From: Pirellulales bacterium
GTDB taxonomy: Bacteria; Planctomycetota; Planctomycetia; Pirellulales; Thermoguttaceae
Assembly (NCBI GenBank): GCA_016935315.1
Contig: JAFGRD010000022.1
Span: forward strand, 19,447-83,446
Length of the DNA: 64,000 nucleotides
Direction of reading: 5' to 3'
Part shown: piece by piece, positions 9,313 through 17,033 of the stretch
Numbering within the stretch: position 1 is the first letter of the stretch
How the letters are laid out: each line of letters starts with the position of its first letter
Made by a program: the position numbers and the translations under genes
Notes under the pieces: model-generated
The model's database searches: none
Seen by the model: the letters and a program-made list of their open reading frames with translations, nothing else
What the model was told of the DNA's origin: nothing

Positions 9313-10284
9313 CTAGGGCGGCAGCTCGGCCGACTCGCCGCCGGCGATGGTCCCCAGGTCGGCGAACAGTTCCTCATCGATCGTCTGTTTGAGAAACCGG
9401 ACCGACGCGTCGCAGACCAGGAAATTCAAGCCGCCGTGGTGATTGCTCCCCCACCCGCGCCGGCAAGGCGAAACGAGGCCTTCGCCCGGCTCCTGGCGAC
9501 ACCGTTGGTAGTCGCCGCAGAGCGTTCGCGCCTGCGGTGTGGTGGAAGAGAGACTGTAGAATGCGTAGGAATAGGCCCACAGGGTATGGTGGGGTGGGCT
9601 TGTCCGTGTCGTCGACTCACCGACCATCAACGTGTTCGAGACGCCGTCCTTGACGTCGGCCGTGCGTTCCTCGAAGAAGCCCGACACACCGACGACGTGC
9701 AACGGGCCGCGCCACGCGCGAGGATAGTCTTGGGCCTGAAGCCCCCAATCGAGGAACCAGTTTCCGTCGCTGCGGCCCGAGACCCCGCGATACGAACCCG
9801 GCATGTACCCCACGCCAAACGCCCACGCGGCCCCCGGGCCCAAGGCGGGAACGATCGGTTGCCCGGCGGCCGTGTCGGAAGGGCAGACGTAGGTGTCCAC
9901 AAACGTCTCGCGGACTTGCTCGTTTTCGGGGGCCTCGTTGCACTTCTCAAAATCGTAAGCGTTGTGCACGGCTTGCTGCTCGAGATACGGGAGGATCAGG
10001 ATCATCCAGTTCGCCCGATCCTCCGACGGCGCATCGACGCCCGGAATCCGGCTCCCCGGACAGACACCGGCCGTCTGGGCGTAGTTCCCCATCGGGAACG
10101 TCCCGTGCGCCGCATGGTAGGCCTGTAGTGCGATGCCGATCTGCTTGAGGTTATTTGCGCAATGTGCCCGGCGTGCCGACTCGCGGGCCGCTTGAACGGC
10201 CGGCAACAGCAGCCCCAGCAGAATGCCGATGATCGCGATGACCACCAACATCTCGACCAGCGTAAAACCATTTCTGCGAACCAT
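9313..10284 (-). CDS. DUF1559 prepilin-like protein
   Basis: A 323-residue member of the DUF1559 family, greatly expanded in Planctomycetes. The N-terminus RRNGFTLVEMLVVIAIIGIL is a type IV pilin-like leader, cut after Gly before the Phe-Thr-Leu-Val-Glu stretch by a prepilin peptidase. The C-terminal signature NHHGGLNFLVCDASVRFL is diagnostic. It probably forms or decorates type II/IV pseudopilus-like structures or is anchored at the cell surface; the exact role is not known. It lies 12 bp downstream of the PEP-CTERM gene on the same strand and is likely cotranscribed. Confidence 0.9.
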   Translation of the reverse strand: MVRRNGFTLVEMLVVIAIIGILLGLLLPAVQAARESARRAHCANNLKQIGIALQAYHAAHGTFPMGNYAQTAGVCPGSRIPGVDAPSEDRANWMILILPYLEQQAVHNAYDFEKCNEAPENEQVRETFVDTYVCPSDTAAGQPIVPALGPGAAWAFGVGYMPGSYRGVSGRSDGNWFLDWGLQAQDYPRAWRGPLHVVGVSGFFEERTADVKDGVSNTLMVGESTTRTSPPHHTLWAYSYAFYSLSSTTPQARTLCGDYQRCRQEPGEGLVSPCRRGWGSNHHGGLNFLVCDASVRFLKQTIDEELFADLGTIAGGESAELPP

Positions 10285-10296
10285 CAGGGTCTCCCC

Positions 10297-11379
10297 TCAA
10301 GCGTTCCGCCGCGCTGGTCGCCGGCGGACCCAAAACGCCAGCATCGCCGCGCCGGCGACCAGGAGGGTGAGCGTGGTCGGCTCGGGTATCGGCGAAACAT
10401 GGCCGGCGTGCATGACCAGCAGCCGATAGCCGTCCGTGCCGCCGTCGGATTCCTGGTTGAGGATGCCCGTCACGTTGAACCAGCCGGCAGGGGCCGGACA
10501 GCTCTGGAAACTCTCGTCCCGACCCAAATGAACCTCCAGTGTTCGACCGGTATCGTCCGTCACGGTCAGGTCAGCGTCGGCGCTCCAACCGCTGTCGTCC
10601 GTCAGCCTGACGTTCTGGATCTCCACCAACGTCGCCTGGTACCGTTCCCCGCCGGTGGCCCGAGTGGGATCGAACAGCGCCACGTCGGCAGCGTCCTTGA
10701 GGGCGCTGAGGGCAATCTCTTCGGGCGTGGGCAGCCCGTAGCCCTGCTGCAGTATCTCAATCTCGAAATCCCAACCGGAATTCCTGTTGTGCTGCTCGTT
10801 CACATTCATCTTGCCCCCGTAGTACAACCCGGCCCAAGCACGGATCTCCACCAAATCGCCGGCGCGAACCAACGGCACTACGGCGCTTTCTTCCCGCCAA
10901 AGGTGTAGCCGGTCCAGTTCGGCGTACCATTCCGCGTCGGTGTAGCTATAGATCGCATCCTGGTGAATCACGTGGTTGCCGTAGTTCTGGCCCATCCAGC
11001 AGGCGGTGCCGCCGAAGTCGCCGTCGTCCCAGGTGTCGCCGGGCAGATCGACGGCCTGGACGAAGATCTCCGCCTGCCCTCCCAACTGCCACAGGTGAAC
11101 CTCCGGGCCCGGGTCGTAGTCGGCCGTGGGGTCCAGCCAGTCCTCGTTGTCGTTGAGCACGACGCCTCGCAGTCGCAGCGGGAATCCGGCCGTGTAGGCG
11201 CTGCGTACGACCGCTTCCTCGACTCTGACGGCCTGGAAGTCGCTGTGCGGGAGGAAGTCCACCTCGTTCCAGTTCTGGGCATGGGCCGACAGCGCGACCG
11301 TGGCACAGAAGACAACCGCCGCGCTGCCCCGAAGAAGCAGACACCAAGACAGCCTGGCAAACTCTGGTGAAGCACTCAT
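10297..11379 (-). CDS. PEP-CTERM sorting-domain exported protein
   Basis: A 360-residue exported protein. The N-terminal signal peptide ends SAHAQNWNEVDF. The C-terminus is a textbook PEP-CTERM tail: the motif PIPEPTTLTLLVAGAAM, a hydrophobic helix, then RRRPARRNA. Such tails are recognised by exosortases, which are not in this window. The middle (about residues 230-330) contains an OB-fold-like beta region with VEIQNVRLTDD and GWFNVTGILNQE. Start ATG 11379 was preferred because AAAGG lies upstream and it begins the signal peptide; other in-frame ATGs upstream reach 11442. It is followed by the DUF1559 gene. Confidence 0.8.
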   Translation of the reverse strand: MSASPEFARLSWCLLLRGSAAVVFCATVALSAHAQNWNEVDFLPHSDFQAVRVEEAVVRSAYTAGFPLRLRGVVLNDNEDWLDPTADYDPGPEVHLWQLGGQAEIFVQAVDLPGDTWDDGDFGGTACWMGQNYGNHVIHQDAIYSYTDAEWYAELDRLHLWREESAVVPLVRAGDLVEIRAWAGLYYGGKMNVNEQHNRNSGWDFEIEILQQGYGLPTPEEIALSALKDAADVALFDPTRATGGERYQATLVEIQNVRLTDDSGWSADADLTVTDDTGRTLEVHLGRDESFQSCPAPAGWFNVTGILNQESDGGTDGYRLLVMHAGHVSPIPEPTTLTLLVAGAAMLAFWVRRRPARRNA

Positions 11380-11480
11380 GTCGGAGACCTTTCTGGCCGG
11401 TGGAACATGGGGTGAAGGATTCATGTGCGGTCCGTTGCGCAACGATGTTGCGAGGGCGTGGCAATGGGCGCCCGACGCAA

Positions 11481-11505
11481 TATTACGTATTACGAATACG
11501 TAATA
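11481..11505. promoter_or_regulatory. 11-bp palindrome upstream of the PEP-CTERM/DUF1559 pair
   Basis: TATTACGTATT and its exact reverse complement AATACGTAATA are separated by only ACG. The element is AT-rich in a GC-rich genome and sits about 100 bp upstream of the PEP-CTERM start codon on the minus strand. It looks like an operator for a dimeric regulator, but no particular regulator is implied. Confidence 0.45.
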
Positions 11506-11582
11506 CGGATGATTCTACAGGATGCGTCCGCAATTGCAAGCGTTTCTGGACGGGAATCTCGGCGTCTGAGCGGTCGCTGTCC

Positions 11583-11612
11583 GAGAGGGCGTGTCAGGAG
11601 AGGGCATGTCAG
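11583..11612. repeat. 15-bp tandem direct repeat, two copies
   Basis: GAGAGGGCGTGTCAG is followed directly by GAGAGGGCATGTCAG, with one mismatch. It lies in the 641-bp divergent spacer between the PEP-CTERM gene (start 11379) and amtB (12021). Confidence 0.6.
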
Positions 11613-11790
11613 ACCGTGCGGCAAATCGCCTGCCCGGGTGAATGATCAGCTCGCCTGGAGTATTCGTCGAAGCGACCGACGTGCAGCATGATGGGGGCAC
11701 TGGAGATGTGTCAATACCCGCCGTTGGAATGGATGTGCTTCTGGCGGAGGGTCGTTTGTCGAGGATACGCACCGGCCATCGCGGCAAAAA

Positions 11791-11829
11791 TGCCTAGTGG
11801 CGCGTCATGGAATGCGTGCGCACTAGGCA
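11791..11829. promoter_or_regulatory. Inverted repeat upstream of the amtB sigma-54 promoter
   Basis: TGCCTAGTG at 11791-11799 and CACTAGGCA at 11821-11829 are exact reverse complements with 21 bases between. Its centre is about 135 bp upstream of the sigma-54 promoter match, the usual distance for an enhancer-binding activator site. It does not match the E. coli NtrC consensus, so the regulator, if any, is unknown. It could alternatively be an RNA hairpin. Confidence 0.35.
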
Positions 11830-11939
11830 CGATGAGTCGTTTTCGAGTCATTTGTCCCGAATTGTTTTCTCCGCTTCAATCGCTAACCCGTTTGTCGACA
11901 GCCACCTGCGAGCGCAGCCCGTGCTGAGGCTCCACACGT

Positions 11940-11955
11940 TGGCATGGCAATTGCT
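11940..11955 (+). promoter_or_regulatory. Candidate sigma-54 promoter for amtB
   Basis: TGGCATG-N4-TTGCT has GG at 11941-11942 and GC at 11953-11954, the obligatory 10-base spacing of -24/-12 sigma-54 promoters. It predicts a transcript start near 11966, about 55 bp before the amtB ATG. The downstream genes (ammonium transporter plus PII) are classical sigma-54/nitrogen-control targets, which strengthens the call. Confidence 0.7.
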
Positions 11956-12020
11956 TTCCCATCCCGAGGTCCTGTTGTTTAGAAGTCCCTGCAAAAACCT
12001 CTAGGAGAAGGTGTGTACTC

Positions 12021-13508
12021 ATGAGTCTGCCCCTACGCATCGGTTGGTTTTCCTGCATGCTAGGATGCCTTGGTTTCTATGTGCTGCTGGACACGCCAAC
12101 AGTCGCACTGGCAAGCGACGCCCCGTCGAAGATTTGGGGGGCAATGTCAGACGCCGAGAAGATCGAGGTCCTCAGAGAGTCGGCCCTGGAACTCGGCGAC
12201 GACGGAACGGTCGCCAACGGCGCTCTGTTCAGCGACACAAACACGTTGTGGACTTGCCTGGCGGCCTTTCTGGTCTTCTTCATGCAAGCCGGGTTTGCCA
12301 TGGTCGAGACGGGATTCACTCGGGCGAAGAACGCCTGCAATATCATCATGAAGAACCTGATGGACTTTTCCATAGGCAGTCTGTCATTCTGGGTGGTCGG
12401 TTTCGGTTTGATGTTCGGCGCCACCAGCACCGGCTGGTTTGGAACTACGAATTTCCTCTTCGACGCCGGAGACGACAATTTCAATTGGGCGTTCCTGATT
12501 TTCCAAACGGTCTTCTGCGCCACCGCGGCCACAATCGTAAGCGGTGCCATGGCCGAACGGACCAAGTTCTCCAGCTACCTCATCTACACGGTCGCCATTA
12601 CCGTAATCGTGTATCCGATCTTCGGGAGCTGGGCGTGGGGCAGCCTGTTCGACGGAGAAGGATGGCTCGAAGGCGCCGGGTTTCTCGATTTCGCCGGCTC
12701 GACCGTGGTCCACTCGATCGGCGGCTGGGCGGCCTTGGCCGGGGCGATCGTGCTCGGGGCACGCATCGGCAAGTACAAGGACAAGCGAGTCACCCCGATT
12801 CCCGGGCACAACATTCCCTTGGCCGCCTTGGGGGTCTTCATCCTCTGGCTGGGATGGTTCGGATTCAATCCCGGCAGCACCACCGCCGTCGGCGGCGGTA
12901 GCTTCGCTTTCATTGCGGTAACGACCAATCTGTCGGCGGCGGCCGGGGCCCTCGGGGCGATGATCGCTTCGTGGGTCTTGTTCAAGAAGCCCGACCCTTC
13001 CTTTACGCTCAACGGTGCCTTGGCTGGTCTAGTGGCCATCACGGCCGGGTGCGACGTGATTCCGGTCCACTTTGCGGCGCTCACCGGACTGCTGGCCGGT
13101 CTGATCGTCGTGGTCGCCTGTGTGCTGTTCGACAGAATCCGCATCGATGATCCCGTGGGCGCCATCTCCGTCCACGGCGTCTGCGGTGCCTGGGGCACCC
13201 TGGCCGTGGGACTGTTCGCCAAGGAGGTGGGCCTGCTCAACGGCGGAGGCGCCACTCAATTGGGCATCCAAGCGATGGGAGTTGCCGCTGCCTTCCTGTG
13301 GGCCTTCCCGGTCAGTTTCGCGATCTTCTACACGATCCAGGCGACCGTGGGTCTGCGGGTCAGCGCCGAGGAAGAGATGGACGGACTCGATGTGGTCGAG
13401 CACGGGATCTACGCCTATCCGCCCTCCTTCGTCACCGGCGTCGCCTGGTCCCCGGATGAGGTCGGCGGCGAGATCGCCGCGTTGAAGCCCGCCGCAGAAC
13501 ACGCCTGA
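12021..13508 (+). CDS. amtB: Ammonium transporter Amt
   Basis: Trimeric inner-membrane channel for ammonium/ammonia, 495 residues. An N-terminal signal-like segment is followed by a ~45-residue extracytoplasmic stretch and then 11 predicted membrane helices. The pore twin histidines are visible in STVVHSIGGW and ISVHGVCGAWG, and the external ammonium-site aromatics lie in WTCLAAFLVFFMQAGFAMVE. The C-terminal regulatory tail that PII proteins contact follows GLDVVEHGIYAYP, with the usual GLD..EHG motif. AGGAG lies 15 bases upstream of the ATG. It is paired with the PII gene 217 bp downstream, the conserved amtB-glnK arrangement, and preceded by a sigma-54 promoter match. Confidence 0.96.
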   Translation: MSLPLRIGWFSCMLGCLGFYVLLDTPTVALASDAPSKIWGAMSDAEKIEVLRESALELGDDGTVANGALFSDTNTLWTCLAAFLVFFMQAGFAMVETGFTRAKNACNIIMKNLMDFSIGSLSFWVVGFGLMFGATSTGWFGTTNFLFDAGDDNFNWAFLIFQTVFCATAATIVSGAMAERTKFSSYLIYTVAITVIVYPIFGSWAWGSLFDGEGWLEGAGFLDFAGSTVVHSIGGWAALAGAIVLGARIGKYKDKRVTPIPGHNIPLAALGVFILWLGWFGFNPGSTTAVGGGSFAFIAVTTNLSAAAGALGAMIASWVLFKKPDPSFTLNGALAGLVAITAGCDVIPVHFAALTGLLAGLIVVVACVLFDRIRIDDPVGAISVHGVCGAWGTLAVGLFAKEVGLLNGGGATQLGIQAMGVAAAFLWAFPVSFAIFYTIQATVGLRVSAEEEMDGLDVVEHGIYAYPPSFVTGVAWSPDEVGGEIAALKPAAEHA

Positions 13509-13566
13509 CGCGGCCGGTGGTTTTTGAACTGGATGCGGGCAGGGCTTAGGCACGGAGGCCGAGCAA

Positions 13567-13608
13567 CCGGCCCGGGCAAAGGCACATCACAGCTTTTGCC
13601 CGGGTCGG
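13567..13608. terminator. Long hairpin in the amtB-glnK spacer
   Basis: A stem of about 17 pairs (13567-13583 with 13592-13608, including two G-U pairs) encloses an 8-base loop; the core arms are CCCGGGCAAA and TTTGCCCGGG. No T-run follows on either strand. It sits just after the amtB stop and about 120 bp before the PII gene, so it could be a terminator, an attenuator that lowers PII expression, or an mRNA-stabilising stem. Confidence 0.55.
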
Positions 13609-13725
13609 CTCCCCCAAGCCAAAGACCGGCACTGCCCTTGAGCCGCGAGGCTTCGACGGATACATTGACACAAGGATTTCGCTTGAAGCGGGACGCGAGC
13701 CACACCGCTTCGGAAAGGCAAGCCA

Positions 13726-14076
13726 ATGATGAAACTGATTGTCGCGATCATCCAACCGAACCGCCTGGAGGCCGTCAAGGCCGCCTTGGCCGACGTCGAG
13801 GTGTTCCGTCTGACCGTAATGGACGTCCAGGGGTTTGGACGCCAACGGGGGCACACCGAGGTCTACCGCGGGCACGAGCTTACGGTGAACCTGCTGCGTA
13901 AGGTCCAGTTAATGATTGCCGTGAATGAAGATTTTCTCGAACCGGCGATCAGTGCCATCATCGGCGGCGGACGCACGGGAGAAAGCGGCGAAATCGGCGA
14001 CGGGAAGATCTTCGTGCTCCCGCTGGAAGATTGCATTCGAATCCGTACGGGCGAACGTGGCGGCGAGGCGATCTGA
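13726..14076 (+). CDS. glnK: PII nitrogen-regulatory protein (GlnK/GlnB family)
   Basis: Trimeric 2-oxoglutarate/ATP/ADP sensor that gates AmtB and other nitrogen enzymes, 116 residues. Signatures include the T-loop VQGFGRQRGHTEVYRGHE, the B-loop around TGESGEIGDGKIFVLPLEDCIRIRTGE, and the basic residues that bind nucleotide phosphates. Counting from the second Met, Tyr46 is kept but residue 51, the Tyr uridylylated in enteric PII proteins, is Leu (RGHELTV). That site therefore cannot be uridylylated or modified on Tyr. The downstream gene tatC is convergent, 15 bp away. The assignment to GlnK rather than GlnB rests on linkage to amtB. Confidence 0.92.
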   Translation: MMKLIVAIIQPNRLEAVKAALADVEVFRLTVMDVQGFGRQRGHTEVYRGHELTVNLLRKVQLMIAVNEDFLEPAISAIIGGGRTGESGEIGDGKIFVLPLEDCIRIRTGERGGEAI

Positions 14077-14091
14077 GCGGACGACGCGCCG

Positions 14092-15174
14092 TCAGCTCTC
14101 CAACTCATCGAACGGGCTATCGTTGCGGGGCATGTATTTGCACAGCAGGATGCCGCCGAAGTAGAGCACGGTCAGCGGGGCCGCCATCAGGATCATGCTC
14201 GTCGGATCGGCCGGCGTGAGGAACATCGACAGAACGGCGATCACCAGAATCGCGATCCGCCATTTCGATACATAGGCCTCGACGTCGAAGATGCCGATCC
14301 GCTCCAGGAATAGCATCACCAGCGGCAGTTGGAAGCTGACGCCGAACCCCAACGGCAGCATCAGCACAAACCCCAGCCACTCGCTAATGCGGATATCCTG
14401 ATCGATTCCCAGCGCCGCGTTGAAATGGAAGAGGAACTGCAACACCGGCCCGAAGACAAAGAAAAACGCCAAAGCGGCTCCCAGGAAAAACAGCGCCAGG
14501 CTAAACGGGAGGAAGACGTGGATGTATTTCCTCTCGTGCGGATAGAGCCCGGCGGCCACAAACGACCAGATCTGGTAGAAAATGTAGGGGCTGGCCAGAA
14601 TCGCCCCGACCAACAGCGACCCCTTGATGTAGATCAAAAACGGCTCGTGGGCGCTGAGGCTCGTTACTCGCACTTCCTTCTCGATCGGCCGCCAAAGGAA
14701 GACCGAAACCAGGTCTCTCTTGCCGAACGACTCCTTTGCCCCCTCGTCAGGCAGGGCGACGTTCTGGAATTGCCCGGGCACCGCCTGCTTCAGTTGCCGC
14801 AGTAACTCGGTCGGATTAATGTAGACCCGCTCGAATTTCAACTGGCTTAGTTTCGTGCCGTCCTCCAGCTCCGCTTTCGCGAGGAACGCCTCCAACGTGT
14901 CCGGATCCTCGGGGAGAGCATATCCCAGGTTGCGAAGCAGTTCCCGGTTCTTCCGGACCTCTTCTAGCGATCGCTCCTGGTAGTAGACGCTCAGGGCCCC
15001 TTTCAGCGGCGTCTGGATGAAATCGACCACGTCGCCGCCGTAGTACAAGCCGATGGAAAAACCGATTGCCAGCCCGATAATCGACTTGAACAAGCATGTT
15101 CGCAACTCCTCGAGGTGCTCCCCGAAGGTCATCGTCGTGTCTTTGAACAGGTCTTTGTCGTACTGTCTACGCAT
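14092..15174 (-). CDS. tatC: Sec-independent translocase TatC with enlarged periplasmic loop
   Basis: Core twin-arginine translocase subunit, the receptor for RR signal peptides. The conserved N-terminus TFGEHLEELRTCLFKSI, the loop YPHERKY and the later helices with PLVMLFL are typical. The 360 residues exceed the usual ~250 because the first periplasmic loop, between TM1 (about 30-46) and TM2 (about 183-205), is roughly 135 residues instead of ~30. That insert contains EERSLEEVRKNRELL-like charged helices and no TM segment. No tatA or tatB lies next to it. It diverges from manA. Confidence 0.93.
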   Translation of the reverse strand: MRRQYDKDLFKDTTMTFGEHLEELRTCLFKSIIGLAIGFSIGLYYGGDVVDFIQTPLKGALSVYYQERSLEEVRKNRELLRNLGYALPEDPDTLEAFLAKAELEDGTKLSQLKFERVYINPTELLRQLKQAVPGQFQNVALPDEGAKESFGKRDLVSVFLWRPIEKEVRVTSLSAHEPFLIYIKGSLLVGAILASPYIFYQIWSFVAAGLYPHERKYIHVFLPFSLALFFLGAALAFFFVFGPVLQFLFHFNAALGIDQDIRISEWLGFVLMLPLGFGVSFQLPLVMLFLERIGIFDVEAYVSKWRIAILVIAVLSMFLTPADPTSMILMAAPLTVLYFGGILLCKYMPRNDSPFDELES

Positions 15175-15216
15175 CAGCCAGTCGGGGGCACGGACTTTCA
15201 GCCAGTCGCTCGTCCA

Positions 15217-15273
15217 GGATCTCTTGCAGGACCCCGGATCTCTTGCAGGACCCAGGATCTCTTGCAGGACTCG
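15217..15273. repeat. 19-bp tandem repeat, three copies
   Basis: Copies begin with GGATCTCTTGCAGGAC at 15217, 15236 and 15255, with a period of 19 bases; the third is slightly diverged at its end. It fills the spacer between the tatC start (15174) and manA. The third copy carries TTGCAG, a -35-like hexamer ahead of the TATAAT at 15287. Confidence 0.75.
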
Positions 15274-15292
15274 GAGGCGAATATCCTATAAT
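15262..15292 (+). promoter_or_regulatory. Candidate promoter for manA
   Basis: A perfect -10 hexamer TATAAT lies at 15287-15292, about 100 bp before the manA ATG. The best -35 is TTGCAG at 15262-15267, from the last tandem-repeat copy; the 19-base spacing is longer than ideal. Confidence 0.3.
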
Positions 15293-15392
15293 AGCATCGG
15301 CGGAAATGGCCGACAATGAACGCGGACGAGGCCGCCAGAACCCGGCGACGCGCTACGCCGTGCCAGCGATCCCGCGCTTCAGGTCCCGAAAG

Positions 15393-16373
15393 ATGAAACG
15401 ACTGTATCCATTGCGTTTTCGACCGATATTGCGGAGGTACATCTGGGGGGGCAGACGGCTGGAGACGCTGCTCCATAAGTCCCTTGGCCCAGGCAATGAC
15501 TACGCAGAAAGCTGGGAAATCTGCGATCACGGTCAGCACCAGAGCATCGTTGAATCGGGCCCACTGGCCGGAACCACTTTGGGCCAACTCGTCTCTGAGC
15601 GTGGTGAGGCGCTGTTGGGACAACACCACTCCCGCGATCGTTTCCCGCTCTTGCTGAAGTTTCTGGACGCCAACCGCACGCTTTCCGTGCAAGTCCATCC
15701 CGACGACGCCCGAGCGGCGAGACTTACCCCCCCCGATCTGGGCAAGACGGAGGCCTGGGTCGTGCTGGCAGCGGAGTCGGGCGGAACAATCTACGCCGGA
15801 TTGCGCAGCGGTGTTGACCGAGACGTGTTGGCCAGGGCGATCCGCGAGGGAAATTGCGAGCAGTGTCTGCACCAATTCCACCCGCTGGCCGGCGACTGCG
15901 TGCTGCTGCCCGCCGGAACGGTCCACGCCTTGGGCGAGGGCTTGCTGGTGGCCGAGATCCAGCAGGCCAGCGACGTCACCTATCGGCTGTTCGACTGGAA
16001 CCGCCTCGACGACGACGGGAATCCCCGGCCGCTGCACGTCGAGCAAGGGCTGGAAGCCATCGACTACGACCGGGGGCCGGTTGCAGTACAGCGGCCGCGC
16101 GCCACGGATCGTGCGAGTACCAGCCGGCTGGTTGAATGTGACAAGTTTGTCCTTGACCGGTTGCGGCTCGATGTCCCGGAAGCGGTCGGCGGCGACCTCC
16201 GGTGCCATATCATCACCGTCCTGGAGGGCTCGCTTCGGATCGAAGGTGATCCGGCCAACCGAGCCCTTTCGCTGGGCCAAACGGCGTTGCTTCCCGCCAG
16301 TATCGGCTCGGTCCGCTTGACCCCCCAGGGCCAAGCCGTTCTGCTGGATGCGTACCTTCCGCACGCCCGGTGA
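15393..16373 (+). CDS. manA: Class I mannose-6-phosphate isomerase
   Basis: Interconverts mannose 6-phosphate and fructose 6-phosphate, feeding GDP-mannose or catabolism. It is 326 residues with the short bacterial architecture. The zinc-binding cupin motifs are visible: TLSVQVHPDD, KTEAWVVL, and PAGTVHALGEGLLVAEIQQASDVTYRLFDWNR. The start ATG 15393 begins MKRLYPLRFRPILRRYIWGG, as the family does; an in-frame ATG at 15243 would add a 50-residue tail made of the intergenic repeat and is rejected. It stands alone between tatC (divergent) and a small lipoprotein gene. Confidence 0.92.
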   Translation: MKRLYPLRFRPILRRYIWGGRRLETLLHKSLGPGNDYAESWEICDHGQHQSIVESGPLAGTTLGQLVSERGEALLGQHHSRDRFPLLLKFLDANRTLSVQVHPDDARAARLTPPDLGKTEAWVVLAAESGGTIYAGLRSGVDRDVLARAIREGNCEQCLHQFHPLAGDCVLLPAGTVHALGEGLLVAEIQQASDVTYRLFDWNRLDDDGNPRPLHVEQGLEAIDYDRGPVAVQRPRATDRASTSRLVECDKFVLDRLRLDVPEAVGGDLRCHIITVLEGSLRIEGDPANRALSLGQTALLPASIGSVRLTPQGQAVLLDAYLPHAR

Positions 16374-16553
16374 TGCGGTTTCCGGTGTGACACGCCCCGT
16401 CGAGAATCCATACGGCCGGACGCAACTCGAAGTCCCGGGGCAACACTCCAGCCAAGCCACCCAGGCTCCGCGTATTGCGCATACACCCGGCACGGGCCAG
16501 CGGTGTCGAATGAGCGGCAAAGGACTCGCCTTCTTGCGGCGCGGGCAAGTCCG

Positions 16554-16559
16554 TATAAT
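16554..16559 (+). promoter_or_regulatory. Candidate -10 element upstream of the small lipoprotein gene
   Basis: A perfect TATAAT lies about 115 bp upstream of the ATG at 16675. No strong -35 hexamer is found at the usual spacing, so this is a weak prediction. Confidence 0.25.
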
Positions 16560-16674
16560 CTGCCGCCCTGTCCAGTTGCCGGAGCACAGGGCATTGCGCG
16601 GGGCGCACGGAGTATGGCGTGGCGAATGGGGCGTTTCCGGTAGCGCCGGCTGTAGTGTGGCAAGGAGTCCTCGG

Positions 16675-16953
16675 ATGATCACGGCTTGGAATCGATTACG
16701 CCTGGTGTTGCTTGCCGGTGGTTTGGGGGGGCTTGTCGGAGGTCTGGCGGGGTGCCGAAGCCTGACGCCACCGAGCTTTGGGAACCCTGGACCGGCTGCC
16801 TACCAGCAGAGTCGGGCCCAGCGGTTTGACCCGTATCCGGAGAACGAGCCCGGTCCGCCGGTCGTCGGAGCTCGTCCGATGGAGTACGAGAAACCCGCGG
16901 CCGAGGTACTGCGCTCCCGATGGTGGCTCTCGAGCCATTGGCGGCTTCCCTGA
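16675..16953 (+). CDS. Small planctomycete lipoprotein of unknown function
   Basis: A 92-residue lipoprotein. The signal ends in the lipobox LAGC (GGLAGCRSLTP), so the mature protein should be lipid-anchored at Cys of that box. The mature part is short and hydrophilic, with PAAYQQSRAQRFDPYPENE and VVGARPMEYEKP, a composition recalled from other planctomycete genomes but with no assigned function. The start ATG 16675 has AAGGAG 8 bases upstream; longer in-frame starts cover unlikely sequence. Its stop lies 80 bp before the pseudouridine synthase. Confidence 0.7.
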   Translation: MITAWNRLRLVLLAGGLGGLVGGLAGCRSLTPPSFGNPGPAAYQQSRAQRFDPYPENEPGPPVVGARPMEYEKPAAEVLRSRWWLSSHWRLP

Positions 16954-17033
16954 GCCTGTCGAACCGCGGACGTTTTCGGTATCATTCGTGTCTGGGCCCC
17001 TTCCGAAGCGTGCCTGCCCATCTCGTAGCGAAA

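Noticed and set aside
11830..12020. Glutamine riboswitch or other leader RNA upstream of amtB
   Set aside because: No conserved riboswitch core was recognised; only the sigma-54 element and an inverted repeat are supported.
13581..13600. Second sigma-54 promoter before glnK
   Set aside because: GGCAC occurs but the GC is at the wrong spacing (9 bases), and the site lies within the hairpin stem.
15243..15392. Extended N-terminus for ManA from ATG 15243
   Set aside because: It would translate the tandem repeat and spacer; family members begin at MKRLYPLRF.
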